A stretch of DNA of 64,000 bases, taken from contig CP119643.1 in NCBI GenBank assembly GCA_030078075.1, positions 62,001-126,000 of the forward strand, read 5' to 3'. Numbering within the stretch: the first letter of the stretch is position 1; every line of letters starts with the position of its first letter. The stretch comes from Crithidia sp. LVH-60A. Lineage: Eukaryota; Euglenozoa; Kinetoplastea; Trypanosomatida; Trypanosomatidae. The notes under the pieces were generated by a model. That model saw nothing but the letters and a program-made list of their open reading frames with translations, made no database searches and was not told the origin of the DNA. The position numbers were made by a program, and so were the translations under genes. Positions 15,001 to 23,825 of this stretch are shown one piece after another.

Positions 15001-18000
15001 TGGAAGCACTCCCGACTTTCTGGAAGCACTTTCGACTTTCTGGAAGCACTTTCGACTTTCTGGAAGCACTCCCGACTTTCTGGAAGCACTTTCGACTTTC
15101 TGGAAGCACCTTCGACTTTCTGGAAGCACTCCCGACTTTCTGGAAGCACTTTCGACTTTCTGGAAGCACTTTCGACTTTCTGGAAGCACTCCCGACTTTC
15201 TGGAAGCACTTTCGACTTTCTGGAAGCACTTTCGACTTTCTGGAAGCACTCCCGACTTTCTGGAAGCACCTTCGACTTTCTGGAAGCACTCCCGACTTTC
15301 TGGAAGCACTTTCGACTTTCTGGAAGCACTCCCGACTTTCTGGAAGCACCTTCGACTTTCTGGAAGCACTCCCGACTTTCTAGAAGCACTTTCGACTTTC
15401 TGGAAGCACCTTCGACTTTCTGGAAGCACTCCCGACTTTCTGGAAGCACTTTCGACTTTCTGGAAGCACTTTCGACTTTCTGGAAGCACCTTCGACTTTC
15501 TGGAAGCACTCCCGACTTTCTGGAAGCACTTTCGACTTTCTGGAAGCACCTTCGACTTTCTGGAAGCACTCCCGACTTTCTGGAAGCACCTTCGACTTTC
15601 TGGAAGCACTCCCGACTTTCTGGAAGCACTTTCGACTTTCTGGAAGCACTCCCGACTTTCTGGAAGCACTCCCGACTTTCTGGAAGCACCTTCGACTTTC
15701 TGGAAGCACTCCCGACTTTCTGGAAGCACTTTCGACTTTCTGGAAGCACCTTCGACTTTCTGGAAGCACTCCCGACTTTCTGGAAGCACTTTCGACTTTC
15801 TGGAAGCACTTTCGACTTTCTGGAAGCACCTTCGAGTTTCTGGAAGCACTCCCGACTTTCTAGAAGCACTTTCGACTTTCTGGAAGCACCTTCGACTTTC
15901 TGGAAGCACTCCCGACTTTCTGGAAGCACCTTCGACTTTCTGGAAGCACTCCCGACTTTCTGGAAGCACTTTCGACTTTCTGGAAGCACTCTCGACTTTC
16001 TGGAAGCACTCCCGACTTTCTGGAAGCACTTTCGACTTTCTGGAAGCACTCTCGACTTTCTGGAAGCACTTTCGACTTTCTGGAAGCACTCCCGACTTTC
16101 TGGAAGCACTTTCGACTTTCTGGAAGCACTCTCGACTTTCTGGAAGCACTTTCGACTTTCTGGAAGCACTCCCGACTTTCTGGAAGCACTTTCGACTTTC
16201 TGGAAGCACTCCCGACTTTCTCGAAGCACTCCCGACTTTCTGGAAGCACCTTCGACTTTCTGGAAGCACTCCCGACTTTCTGGAAGCACTTTCGACTTTC
16301 TGGAAGCACTCTCGACTTTCTGGAAGCACTCCCGACTTTCTGGAAGCACTTTCGACTTTCTGGAAGCACTCTCGACTTTCTGGAAGCACCTTCGACTTTC
16401 TGGAAGCACTCTCGACTTTCTGGAAGCACTCCCGACTTTCTGGAAGCACTTTCGACTTTCTGGAAGCACTCTCGACTTTCTGGAAGCACTTTCGACTTTC
16501 TGGAAGCACTCCCGACTTTCTGGAAGCACTTTCGACTTTCTGGAAGCACTCTCGACTTTCTGGAAGCACTCTCGACTTTCTGGAAGCACTCCCGACTTTC
16601 TGGAAGCACTCCCGACTTTCTGGAAGCACTTTCGACTTTCTGGAAGCACTCCCGACTTTCTGGAAGCACTTTCGACTTTCTGGAAGCACTCTCGACTTTC
16701 TGGAAGCACTTTCGACTTTCTGGAAGCACTCCCCACTTTCTGGAAGCACTCCCGACTTTCTGGAAGCACTCCCGACTTTCTGGAAGCACTCCCGACTTTC
16801 TGGAAGCACCTTCGACTTTCTGGAAGCACTCCCGACTTTCTGGAAGCACTTTCGACTTTCTGGAAGCACTCTCGACTTTCTGGAAGCACTCCCGACTTTC
16901 TGGAAGCACTCCCGACTTTCTGGAAGCACTTTCGACTTTCTGGAAGCACTTTCGACTTTCTGGAAGCACTCCCGACTTTCTGGAAGCACTCTCGACTTTC
17001 TGGAAGCACTTTCGACTTTCTGGAAGCACTCCCGACTTTCTGGAAGCACTTTCGACTTTCTGGAAGCACTCTCGACTTTCTGGAAGCACTTTCGACTTTC
17101 TGGAAGCACTCCCGACTTTCTGGAAGCACTCCCGACTTTCTGGAAGCACTTTCGACTTTCTGGAAGCACTCTCGACTTTCTGGAAGCACTCCCGACTTTC
17201 TGGAAGCACTTTCGACTTTCTGGAAGCACTCTCGACTTTCTGGAAGCACTTTCGACTTTCTGGAAGCACTCCCGACTTTCTGGAAGCACTTTCGACTTTC
17301 TGGAAGCACTCTCGACTTTCTGGAAGCACTTTCGACTTTCTGGAAGCACTCCCGACTTTCTGGAAGCACTCCCGACTTTCTGGAAGCACTTTCGACTTTC
17401 TGGAAGCACTTTCGACTTTCTGGAAGCACTCCCGACTTTCTGGAAGCACTTTCGACTTTCTGGAAGCACTTTCGACTTTCTGGAAGCACTCCCGACTTTC
17501 TGGAAGCACTTTCGACTTTCTGGAAGCACTCCCCACTTTCTGGAAGCACTCCCGACTTTCTGGAAGCACCTTCGAGTTTCTGGAAGCACTCCCGACTTTC
17601 TGGAAGCACTCCCGACTTTCTGGAAGCACCTTCGAGTTTCTGGAAGCACTCCCGACTTTCTGGAAGCACTCCCGACTTTCTGGAAGCACTCCCGACTTTC
17701 TGGAAGCACTCTCGACTTTCTGGAAGCACTCCCGACTTTCTGGAAGCACTTTCGAGTTTCTGGAAGCACTCCCGACTTTCTGGAAGCACCTTCGACTTTC
17801 TGGAAGCACTCCCGACTTTCTGGAAGCACTTTCGACTTTCTGGAAGCACTCCCGACTTTCTGGAAGCACTCCCGACTTTCTGGAAGCACTCCCGACTTTC
17901 TGGAAGCACTTTCGAGTTTCTGGAAGCACTTTCGACTTTCTGGAAGCACTTTCGACTTTCTAGAAGCACTCCCGACTTTTGTGAATACTCCTGATTTTTG

Positions 18001-18010
18001 AGAAGTGCTT
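1..18010. repeat. Giant 20-bp tandem satellite array
   Basis: Roughly 900 head-to-tail copies of CGACTTTCTGGAAGCACTTT fill this stretch and continue off the left edge. Each unit has a 17-nt core, CGACTTTCTGGAAGCAC, that is almost never altered. A pyrimidine slot follows, usually TTT, TCC, TCT or CTT. Core changes are rare: CGAGTTTC near 1,248, 11,907 and 17,573; TCTCGAAG near 10,275; TCTAGAAG near 15,381 and 15,861; CCCCACTTTC near 16,733 and 17,533. Length variants change the slot, giving 18-, 19-, 21- and 22-bp units, and are common on the left. From 14,941 to 17,960 the phase does not move over about 150 units. The last two units (about 17,971-18,010) are decayed. Because 20 is not divisible by 3, one frame cycles through all three phases, which gives long open frames on both strands. 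ATG is almost absent, so I do not call these genes. Function unknown; it could be a subtelomeric or centromere-like satellite. Confidence 0.97.
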
Positions 18011-18440
18011 TTGTTTTAGGCAAAAGAAAAAGCTCTGCCTATCGTTTAGGAATTAGGAAAAGGGGTTATTTCTAGGGGAAAGGATTTTGTCCCAAACCCA
18101 TCCCGCCAACCCTAGTCGGCTTTGGGGAACAGGAGAAGGACAAGCGCGTCCTCGTAAGACGAAGAAGCAGCACAGAGATACCCTTTTCAAGGAGACAAAG
18201 CCCGATTGAACCGCTTAGAAAAGTTCTTCTGCCATTGAGCCAATAATAATATAAGAAGCAGTGCTTAACCAAACCTGCGATTGTATTTTTTGCACTTAAG
18301 CACCGCCCTAGAACCTCTGAATTAAGGACAGGAAATTGGGATCTGCTGGCTCCCTTCCTAAAAACAGAATCACTCTGTGGAGTTCTCAGCAGCATCCCTA
18401 TTTCCCCTAGGAGGGAGAAAGGAAACACCTCGTGAATCAC
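18011..18440. other. Unique flank between satellite and retroposon
   Basis: About 430 bp of non-repetitive sequence lies between the decayed satellite edge and the 3' side of the LINE. A 124-codon open frame on the minus strand (18,072-18,446) has no homology that I recognise and no coding-like composition. Short TTAGG and CCCTA words occur near 18,047 and 18,109 but do not form a telomeric tract. I see no RNA gene. Confidence 0.6.
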
Positions 18441-18558
18441 GAGCACGACTCCTCAACGAGCAAGAACCCCTCTTCCTCCCCCAAGATCACTTTCATGCCT
18501 ACCTCCATTACCACTAATTGCTCGAGCGCTCGTCGGCGTTTAAAAATTCTTTCCCGCG

Positions 18559-19293
18559 TTATGGCGGATTGTGTTCGGGAAGCGGCCACGACGACGGACA
18601 GACCTGAACGCGCGGTAAGGTGCTAGGACTTGTAATATCACCTGCTGCTGTGGGAGTTACTGTTACTCCTCCAACGGCGCTTTCGCGATCCATAGGTCTG
18701 TTGTGCACCGCTTCCACGTGTCGCTTCACGTGCGTAGCCGCGATCAGGCGTTTGCGGACCCGGCACTCCAGCTTCTCCACAATGCAGACTTTCTCGACAG
18801 GTGTGCGGGTGTCAAGAAGGAGCGGTCCATGCCGAAATATGTGGCGCTTGGCGAAAAAGTCGCGGCTGCGGGTGAAAAAGGGGCACAGCGGGCACCGGTA
18901 GAAAACCTCTTGGAGGGGATGCATGAAGGGCAAGCGAAACCATCGTGCTCAGTTCCGCAGCATCGGTGGTTTTGTATGCTCTCACAATATGCTTTTTTTT
19001 TGGTGCCCACGGCCTGGGAAGGCTTGGTAACATACTGGGCATAGCGCTGGATCCGACGGGTACATTTCAACTTGCGCAGGTGGCGGTGGCTCCGGAGGTG
19101 GTGCGAGACGCAAAGGCGGTAGTCCCATTTTCTTCATTCGATGTGTCACACACCATCTGCATTCTTCGTTGTCTATGTTGTTCACACGCCTATGTAAAAA
19201 GCCAAAATATCGTGAGGTGCCACTTCGAAATTGCGCCAATGCTGTCTCTTGCTGCCGTGTGAGAGCCACGTCACCGTTCTTGGAGGTGGCCAC
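18559..19293 (-). pseudogene. LINE ORF remnant: C-terminal zinc-finger part
   Basis: This continues the LINE reading frame in the same phase as the RNase H piece. It starts with TRQQETALAQFRSGTSRY and an ECRWC pair. A proline-rich spacer is followed by CPVCYQAFPGRGHQKK, a probable finger. Two TGA codons sit between about 18,940 and 18,985, and then a clear C2H2 unit (CPLC, 12 residues, H, 3, H) appears. A looser Cys/His block and VKRHVEAVH complete the end. Such C-terminal fingers bind nucleic acid in ingi-type elements. No frameshift is needed anywhere, even across the A9 run near 18,995. Confidence 0.75.
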
Positions 19294-19578
19294 ATTGCTG
19301 TCCAGTAGGAATTGCCGGGGCGTAGAGGGGCTACGTATACGGTTCTGCAGTATGTTGTGAAGGCGTCTGATCGTCGTGACAGGGTCCGTGATTCAGGCGC
19401 GATCTGTCGGAGTTGGCTGCATCGCAGCCTTGGCCATTTTATCAACTGCTTTGTTTCTCCGAACTCCACAATGTCCGAAGACAAACTGAAAAGCTTATCG
19501 AACTTTGTAGTTGATCAGCTCTAGGATGGTGGTCCAAATGCGGCGCAGAACACCTTCGTCAACGATTGTGGGTCCTGT

Positions 19579-20295
19579 TTAAAGCGCCATGAGTAGCGAG
19601 TAAGAATCGGTGACGATAACACATGTGGTACGGTAGATTCGGTGCTGCGTAACGTACTGGAGGAGCGGCTTCAGCCCTACTTTCATGGCTATGCATTCAG
19701 TACGGCAGCTGCACGCATATCTGCCACAGAAGCCAGTGACTGTTGAGACGAGCCGGTCTTTGTGGTAAAGCATGGCAGCTGCTCCGCAACGGTCATCAAG
19801 CTCGATGGCGCCGTCGGTGTAGAGTGCCAACGGCACATTTCGAAACCGGCGTAGGCGAGCTTTGCACGCAACCAGCTTCTCTGCAACCGGGGATTCAGCA
19901 CGTAAGTTTCCTGGAAGCGACGTGTTGAAATACACCCGACGGCTTTTCAGGAGAGATCGAAATGTGTGAGGATGCTCAAAGGAGTTGATAGCGGTGTATA
20001 CACCCTGTACGCGGCGGATGTGGGTGTGCAGTGGATGCTCGTCGTCGTAAACCTCCTTTGCTAATCGCCCCATATATCCACCACTGGCGACTACTGTCAA
20101 GTAAAGTCGTAATCGGCGGAGGAGCAGTACTGTGGCGTCTAGCGGCAACAGATCAGCTTCTTTCAGTAGACACGCGTCTCTGTGAAACGGTTCATACTTG
20201 GTCGTTGCTGCAAGCCCCTCCAGCCTGGGACCGCTCCGGGCCTGACCGCCGAACCAGTAAGCCCGCAACCTGACACGAGGTCGGGCTGCGGGCAC
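19579..20295 (-). pseudogene. LINE ORF remnant: RT tail and RNase H
   Basis: This is the longest open piece of the LINE reading frame. The first 120 or so residues resemble the linker after a LINE reverse transcriptase (LKEADLLPLDATVLLLRRL). The end holds RNase H: LALYTDGAIELDDRCGAAA, then TECIAMKVGLKPLL with the catalytic Glu, then VIVTDSYSLLMAL with the third acidic residue. The next codon is a stop. The same frame continues as RNase H beyond it, to the FGHCGVRRNKAVDKMA segment near 19,430-19,475. The first codon of this open piece is GTG, and the open frame upstream runs back into the Pr77 hallmark. Confidence 0.8.
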
Positions 20296-20360
20296 TTGGC
20301 TTCCTCCGCTAGGGAGTACTGGACCCTGATATCACGTTGAGGTGGCCGGCTTCATCAGGG
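20290..20360 (-). ncRNA. Pr77-like 5' hallmark with HDV-like ribozyme motif
   Basis: Read on the minus strand, the element begins CCCTGATGAAGCCGGCCACC and continues with TCAACGTGAT, then ATCAGGGTCCAGTACTC. This matches, from memory, the 77-79-nt Pr77 hallmark of L1Tc, NARTc, SIDER and DIRE elements, which acts as an internal promoter and folds as a delta-like self-cleaving ribozyme. The first seven bases, CCCTGAT (20,354-20,360), pair perfectly with ATCAGGG (20,324-20,330) to form the P1 helix. Cleavage would fall exactly at the element's 5' end, which abuts a pyrimidine-rich host tract. The core GCCGGCCACCTCAACGTG is kept. I did not fold the whole RNA; the inner helices are inferred from the match to the family. 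Confidence 0.75.
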
Positions 20361-21839
20361 CAAGAGAAAAAGGAGAGAGTTAAAAAAAAAAAAAAAGAGA
20401 GAGGAGGCAAATTTTTTCGCAGGAGGACGCGTCAGTACGCGAGAGCAATGACATTCAGTGGCGCACACCTTAATGCGGTGAGGCTTTCGGGACGACGCAA
20501 GTTACTGTCGCTGCTCTATGGCATCACCGCCGCGGCGGACAGCGGCTCCAACGCGGACGACTCCACAGGAGGGTGAGGTTTTTAGAGCGCCTCTAGAGAG
20601 CTATTGGCATGCTCTATTGTGCTTTTCGTCGAGATTATCGGAAATACACCTAATAGGCTGGCATTTTAAAGAAAGATAAGAAGAAAAAAAAAATGACGAA
20701 ACAAAGGAGGCGCAACGCGACCAAGCAAGAGGTTGCTTTTTTACCGAAGCCTTGAAAACAGAAAAAAAAATATGGTAATTTAAAAAAAAAAGGCAAAAGA
20801 AAAAATGGAAAGGAAGACAGCAATCAATTTAAAGACACTTTAATCTACTTCCGTCAATATCGCTGCAGCACGTTCGCTGGATAAAACTGAAAGAAAAGAT
20901 TTTTGTTTGCATTTGTACTTGCCAGCCTAGCTTCGGCACCGATTGCGCAGGTGTGAAGGCGGTGCTCTCCGTTACTAATACCACTCTAGGTCTCTTTCGC
21001 GACGCTAATCAGGTGGAGGGACAGGCGCTCGAGGACGACCATCCCTTCCAAATCTCTCGCGTCTCGTCGCGAAGAAAGATACCAGTGTGGTATGCACGTA
21101 CCGCGTTTACGAGCACCACATTTTCACATCGTGCCGATCTTGATGGACGACAGGCCACTCAATATAAATTTTGAGAAAAAAAAAAAGACTCTGACAAGAG
21201 AAAAAACTTATTACGAAAAACAAAGAAAAGAAAACTCTGAAGGAAACCGAAGTCGAAGGGTTCATCAGCGCTACGGGTCTTGGTACACACTCTCGTGGCT
21301 GAGCTGAGCACTCCACTGGGTTTTAATTGTAGCCTTCTCTTTTACGTTAACTGGCAGAAGGTACCCTTTTTTCACAGGAAGTCTGGAACAGCGATACGTG
21401 CTTCGCTCTGTGCTTTGCGTGTCGGCAGAACAGGAGAAGAAAAACGGACCAACGCATGCTTTCACGAAAAGCCATTGCCCTCCTGGATGCAAAGATGCCG
21501 GTTCTTCGTCCTACTAGACCCAGACGCCGAGGACATCGATAGGGGGAGAGAAAAAAAAAGAGAGGCAACCATCAAAGCACATCTGCATTGACGAACCGAG
21601 AACAAAGTCGGAACATCAACACAGAAACAGACACTACTTCAAGCGGTGTTGCATCCTCCATCCGCCGACCATAACAGGGACAGACGGGGCAGCTGTGGCA
21701 GCCAGCACGGTGACCATGCGGCATGACATCGCGCATGTTGGCGCTGCCGCAGCGCCACCACTGAAGCTAGGAAAGGAACGAGATAGTAGAAACAAGAAGA
21801 AAGAAAAAACAATATTGATGCCTGCGTCCCCGCACCACC
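20361..21839. other. Non-coding stretch downstream of GP63
   Basis: About 1.5 kb lies between the GP63 stop and the LINE 5' end. Minus-strand transcription would make this GP63 3' UTR and spacer. Purine runs such as A14 near 20,381-20,396 and A-rich tracts near 20,680-20,810 and 21,175-21,230 are pyrimidine tracts on the transcribed strand. A short GC-rich frame (20,448-20,576, plus, 42 codons) has no upstream acceptor and is probably chance. No second Pr77 motif or RNA gene was recognised. Confidence 0.55.
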
Positions 21840-23645
21840 CTACGCGAGGAGCCCGCACAGCGTCAGCAGCATCAGCACCGTGGCGAGCGTGGCGGAGGCG
21901 GTGGAGGCGGCGACACTGCCGTTCTCGTTCACCGACGTGTCACCCAGCGCCACGCGGTACACCTCGTACTCCGTCGCGTTCACCTGCCCAATGCACACGT
22001 CGTCGTAGCTCGGGCACGTGATGGTGCCGCTGGAAAAGCTGGAGCTGAGGCTGGTGAGGCTCAACGTGGCACCGGGCGTGCAGGTGGTGAAGGAGGAGGC
22101 ACCCGCCACCTTTACGCCGTACGTCGAGGTGCCGCACTGCACATCGGCGCAGATGGCCAGCTGGGACCTAATAATGTAGCCTCCACTCACAAAACCAGTT
22201 GGCACATCGAAGCAGCGTGCGTTGACGCCGTAGGCGTTACCAAGCAAAGCGTCCGAGTCCATCGAGCACTCTGTGTTGCTGTACTCCTGCGTATATGGGC
22301 AGTAGTCCATCAGCGCATCAGCGCCGCCGAAGTTGGGGTTGGAGAAGTATTGGAAGTAGGAGGGGAGCGCCGTCGAATAGGTGGCGGTAGCACAAGAGCC
22401 CAGAGCCGTATGGTCGGAGGTGCACGTCATTGCGCGGCCTGTGGTCGCGCAGAACATGTTGGAGAACTGGGACACACCGCTGACGACACACTTCTCTGTG
22501 GCGAGTGCGCAGCCAGCGTTCTGGCCGTACGACATCGGCTCCGCGTTGGCGTAGTTGCCCTTGTAGAAGCCCATGTCCTCCATGGCGGCGATGGTGAGGG
22601 CGGTGTAGTGGCCCACGCCACTGATGCCCGCCATCAGCTCGTCCTTGGCGCTGCGCCGCTTCCAGTGCGAGTAGGCGGTGCCGTCACCACCCTGATCTTC
22701 CAGCTCCATGAAGGCCTGCGTGGTGCAGCCGTACTGGGCCTGTGCCTTGGCCACCACATTGGTGGAGGTCAAAACAGGAGACGAGCCTTTCCCGCGGAGG
22801 CTCGCAGTAAATAACATACTGCGGGATCTGAAAAATGTAACGCTGAAGCCGAGCGCGTGCAGGATCTCGTGCGTGATGACGCGCACCGTCTGCGGGTCGG
22901 CGGAGATGTACCTGGGCGACACATTTGACGCGCCAACGGAGGGGCGGCCGTTCGCAAACTGCTGACACGTAGTGGCCCACGCGATGGTGGTGCCGCTTGT
23001 GGGGCCGGCGGACAAGTACAGCACGAAGTCGGCGTCGCTGACACCGGTGGTGGTGTGCGCAGCGGGGATGGTGAACTGGCCACAGATGGAGTCGCTGCGG
23101 AAGGAAGCGGCGTCGACGACGATGTTGCCGCTGACGCGCTGCACGTTGAGGCGGTCCTCGTGCAGCTTGATGGCGGAGGGCACGAGAAAGTCTGCCAGTA
23201 CCGTCTTCTTGCCGTTGGTGAGGACGTCGCTGCGGCCGCAGGTGGCGGTGCCGCCTTGGAAGTTGGGGCTTGTCCGACCGGCCGCAGTGCAATACTTCCT
23301 GGCATTGTTGAGGTCCTCGGTGAAGACGCGGATGCGGATGGGCTCCCAGGCGGCATCGTCTGCAGCGGGTGCGGCCTCGGCGTCGATGCTGCGGTGCGGT
23401 GCGTTGGGCTGCACGATGCGGCTGATGCCCATCACACGCGTGCTCCGCGTGCGCGCCTCCAGCTCGTCGAAGCCGCAGCGGGAATTCTCTGCTGTATGTT
23501 GTGCAGCTTTCAGAGAAACGGTCACCTCGGTGGCAGCGTCGGCGTCCGCTGCAGTGTAGTCTGCGGAGGCAACGACTGCCGCAACAAAGAGGAGCACGAG
23601 GAGGACGACAACAGAGCGCCGGCGAGGGGAGACGAGACGACGCAT
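21840..23645 (-). CDS. GP63: GP63 leishmanolysin-type metalloprotease
   Basis: Zinc endopeptidase of family M8, the major surface protease of Leishmania and relatives, normally GPI-anchored or secreted. In the 601-residue form the zinc site is HEILHALGF (His259, Glu260, His263), the third ligand is His327 in SHWKRRSAKDELMAG, and the Met-turn lies in MEDMGFY near 355. A signal peptide (MRRLVSPRRRSVVVLLVLLF and on) is followed by a propeptide with a cysteine-switch candidate, Cys57 in SRCGFDELEAR. The C-terminus ends in a hydrophobic stretch suited to GPI attachment. The frame is open to 23,825, but a probable splice acceptor at 23,769-23,770 (minus strand) lies inside that extension. I therefore start at the Met that opens the signal peptide. 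All catalytic residues are present, so the gene looks functional. It is a single copy here. Confidence 0.95.
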   Translation of the reverse strand: MRRLVSPRRRSVVVLLVLLFVAAVVASADYTAADADAATEVTVSLKAAQHTAENSRCGFDELEARTRSTRVMGISRIVQPNAPHRSIDAEAAPAADDAAWEPIRIRVFTEDLNNARKYCTAAGRTSPNFQGGTATCGRSDVLTNGKKTVLADFLVPSAIKLHEDRLNVQRVSGNIVVDAASFRSDSICGQFTIPAAHTTTGVSDADFVLYLSAGPTSGTTIAWATTCQQFANGRPSVGASNVSPRYISADPQTVRVITHEILHALGFSVTFFRSRSMLFTASLRGKGSSPVLTSTNVVAKAQAQYGCTTQAFMELEDQGGDGTAYSHWKRRSAKDELMAGISGVGHYTALTIAAMEDMGFYKGNYANAEPMSYGQNAGCALATEKCVVSGVSQFSNMFCATTGRAMTCTSDHTALGSCATATYSTALPSYFQYFSNPNFGGADALMDYCPYTQEYSNTECSMDSDALLGNAYGVNARCFDVPTGFVSGGYIIRSQLAICADVQCGTSTYGVKVAGASSFTTCTPGATLSLTSLSSSFSSGTITCPSYDDVCIGQVNATEYEVYRVALGDTSVNENGSVAASTASATLATVLMLLTLCGLLA

Positions 23646-23768
23646 TGGTGCGTTGGGGGACGAGGTGGTAGGTGGGGGTGTAAGAACGGTCGTTTGGGAA
23701 ATTGTCAAAGCACGGCACTGATGACTGGCAGCTCTTAACGGGTGAGTGAGTAGGGCGGGGTGCAGTAC

Positions 23769-23788
23769 CTGAAGAGGCAAAGAGAAAA
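23769..23788 (-). promoter_or_regulatory. Probable trans-splice acceptor of GP63
   Basis: On the minus strand a CT-rich run (23,771-23,788) ends directly in AG at 23,769-23,770, about 120 nt upstream of the Met that begins the signal peptide. A second, longer pyrimidine tract lies at about 23,880-23,945. Use of the near site would exclude the 60-codon open extension of GP63. Confidence 0.5.
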
Positions 23789-23825
23789 CTTGAGCTGAGG
23801 ATGGCGGAAGGGGATGAGTGGGCAC

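Larger units (their letters stand above)
18441..20360 (-). mobile_element. Degenerate ingi/DIRE-like LINE, internally deleted
   Basis: This is a non-LTR retroposon remnant of the trypanosomatid ingi/L1Tc/DIRE clade, read from 20,360 downwards. Its 5' end is a Pr77-type hallmark (20,290-20,360). A reading frame (about 20,295 to 18,559) follows in order. First come residues resembling the tail of a reverse transcriptase. Next is an RNase H domain with TDGA, a later Glu (TECIA) and VTDSYS, ending in FGHCGVRRNKAVDKMA. Then comes the clade-typical TRQQETALAQFRSGTSRY block with an ECRWC cysteine pair. Last are C2H2 fingers, CPVC..H and CPLC..KRHIFRH. The endonuclease and the RT palm are missing. 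The frame stays constant over 1.7 kb and is broken only by five in-frame stops (three TGA, two TAA), so the element is dead. I saw no clear A-tail or target-site duplication; the 3' limit is therefore approximate. Confidence 0.85.

Noticed and set aside
7849-17949. A 3,366-codon minus-strand open frame, with similar long frames on both strands of the satellite, as giant repetitive proteins
   Set aside because: The unit simply lacks stop codons in every phase. The frames begin with GTG or TTG, ATG is nearly absent from the array, and frames overlap on both strands, so coding is the weaker explanation.
1-18010. CRISPR array, given short regular repeats
   Set aside because: The units are contiguous 20-mers with no unique spacers, in a eukaryotic genome with splice signals and no cas genes.
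1-18010. Array of heat-shock elements, because TTCTGGAA fits TTCnnGAA
   Set aside because: Kinetoplastids do not use classical promoter-bound heat-shock factors, and the match is a short dyad that any amplified unit could carry by chance.
18040-18120. Telomeric repeats next to the satellite (TTAGG, CCCTA words)
   Set aside because: Only isolated five-base words, with no tandem TTAGGG tract.
18744-19070. Frameshift at the A9 run (18,991-18,999) inside the LINE
   Set aside because: The frame before and after the run is the same as that of RNase H and the last zinc finger; a stop codon, not an indel, ends the open piece.
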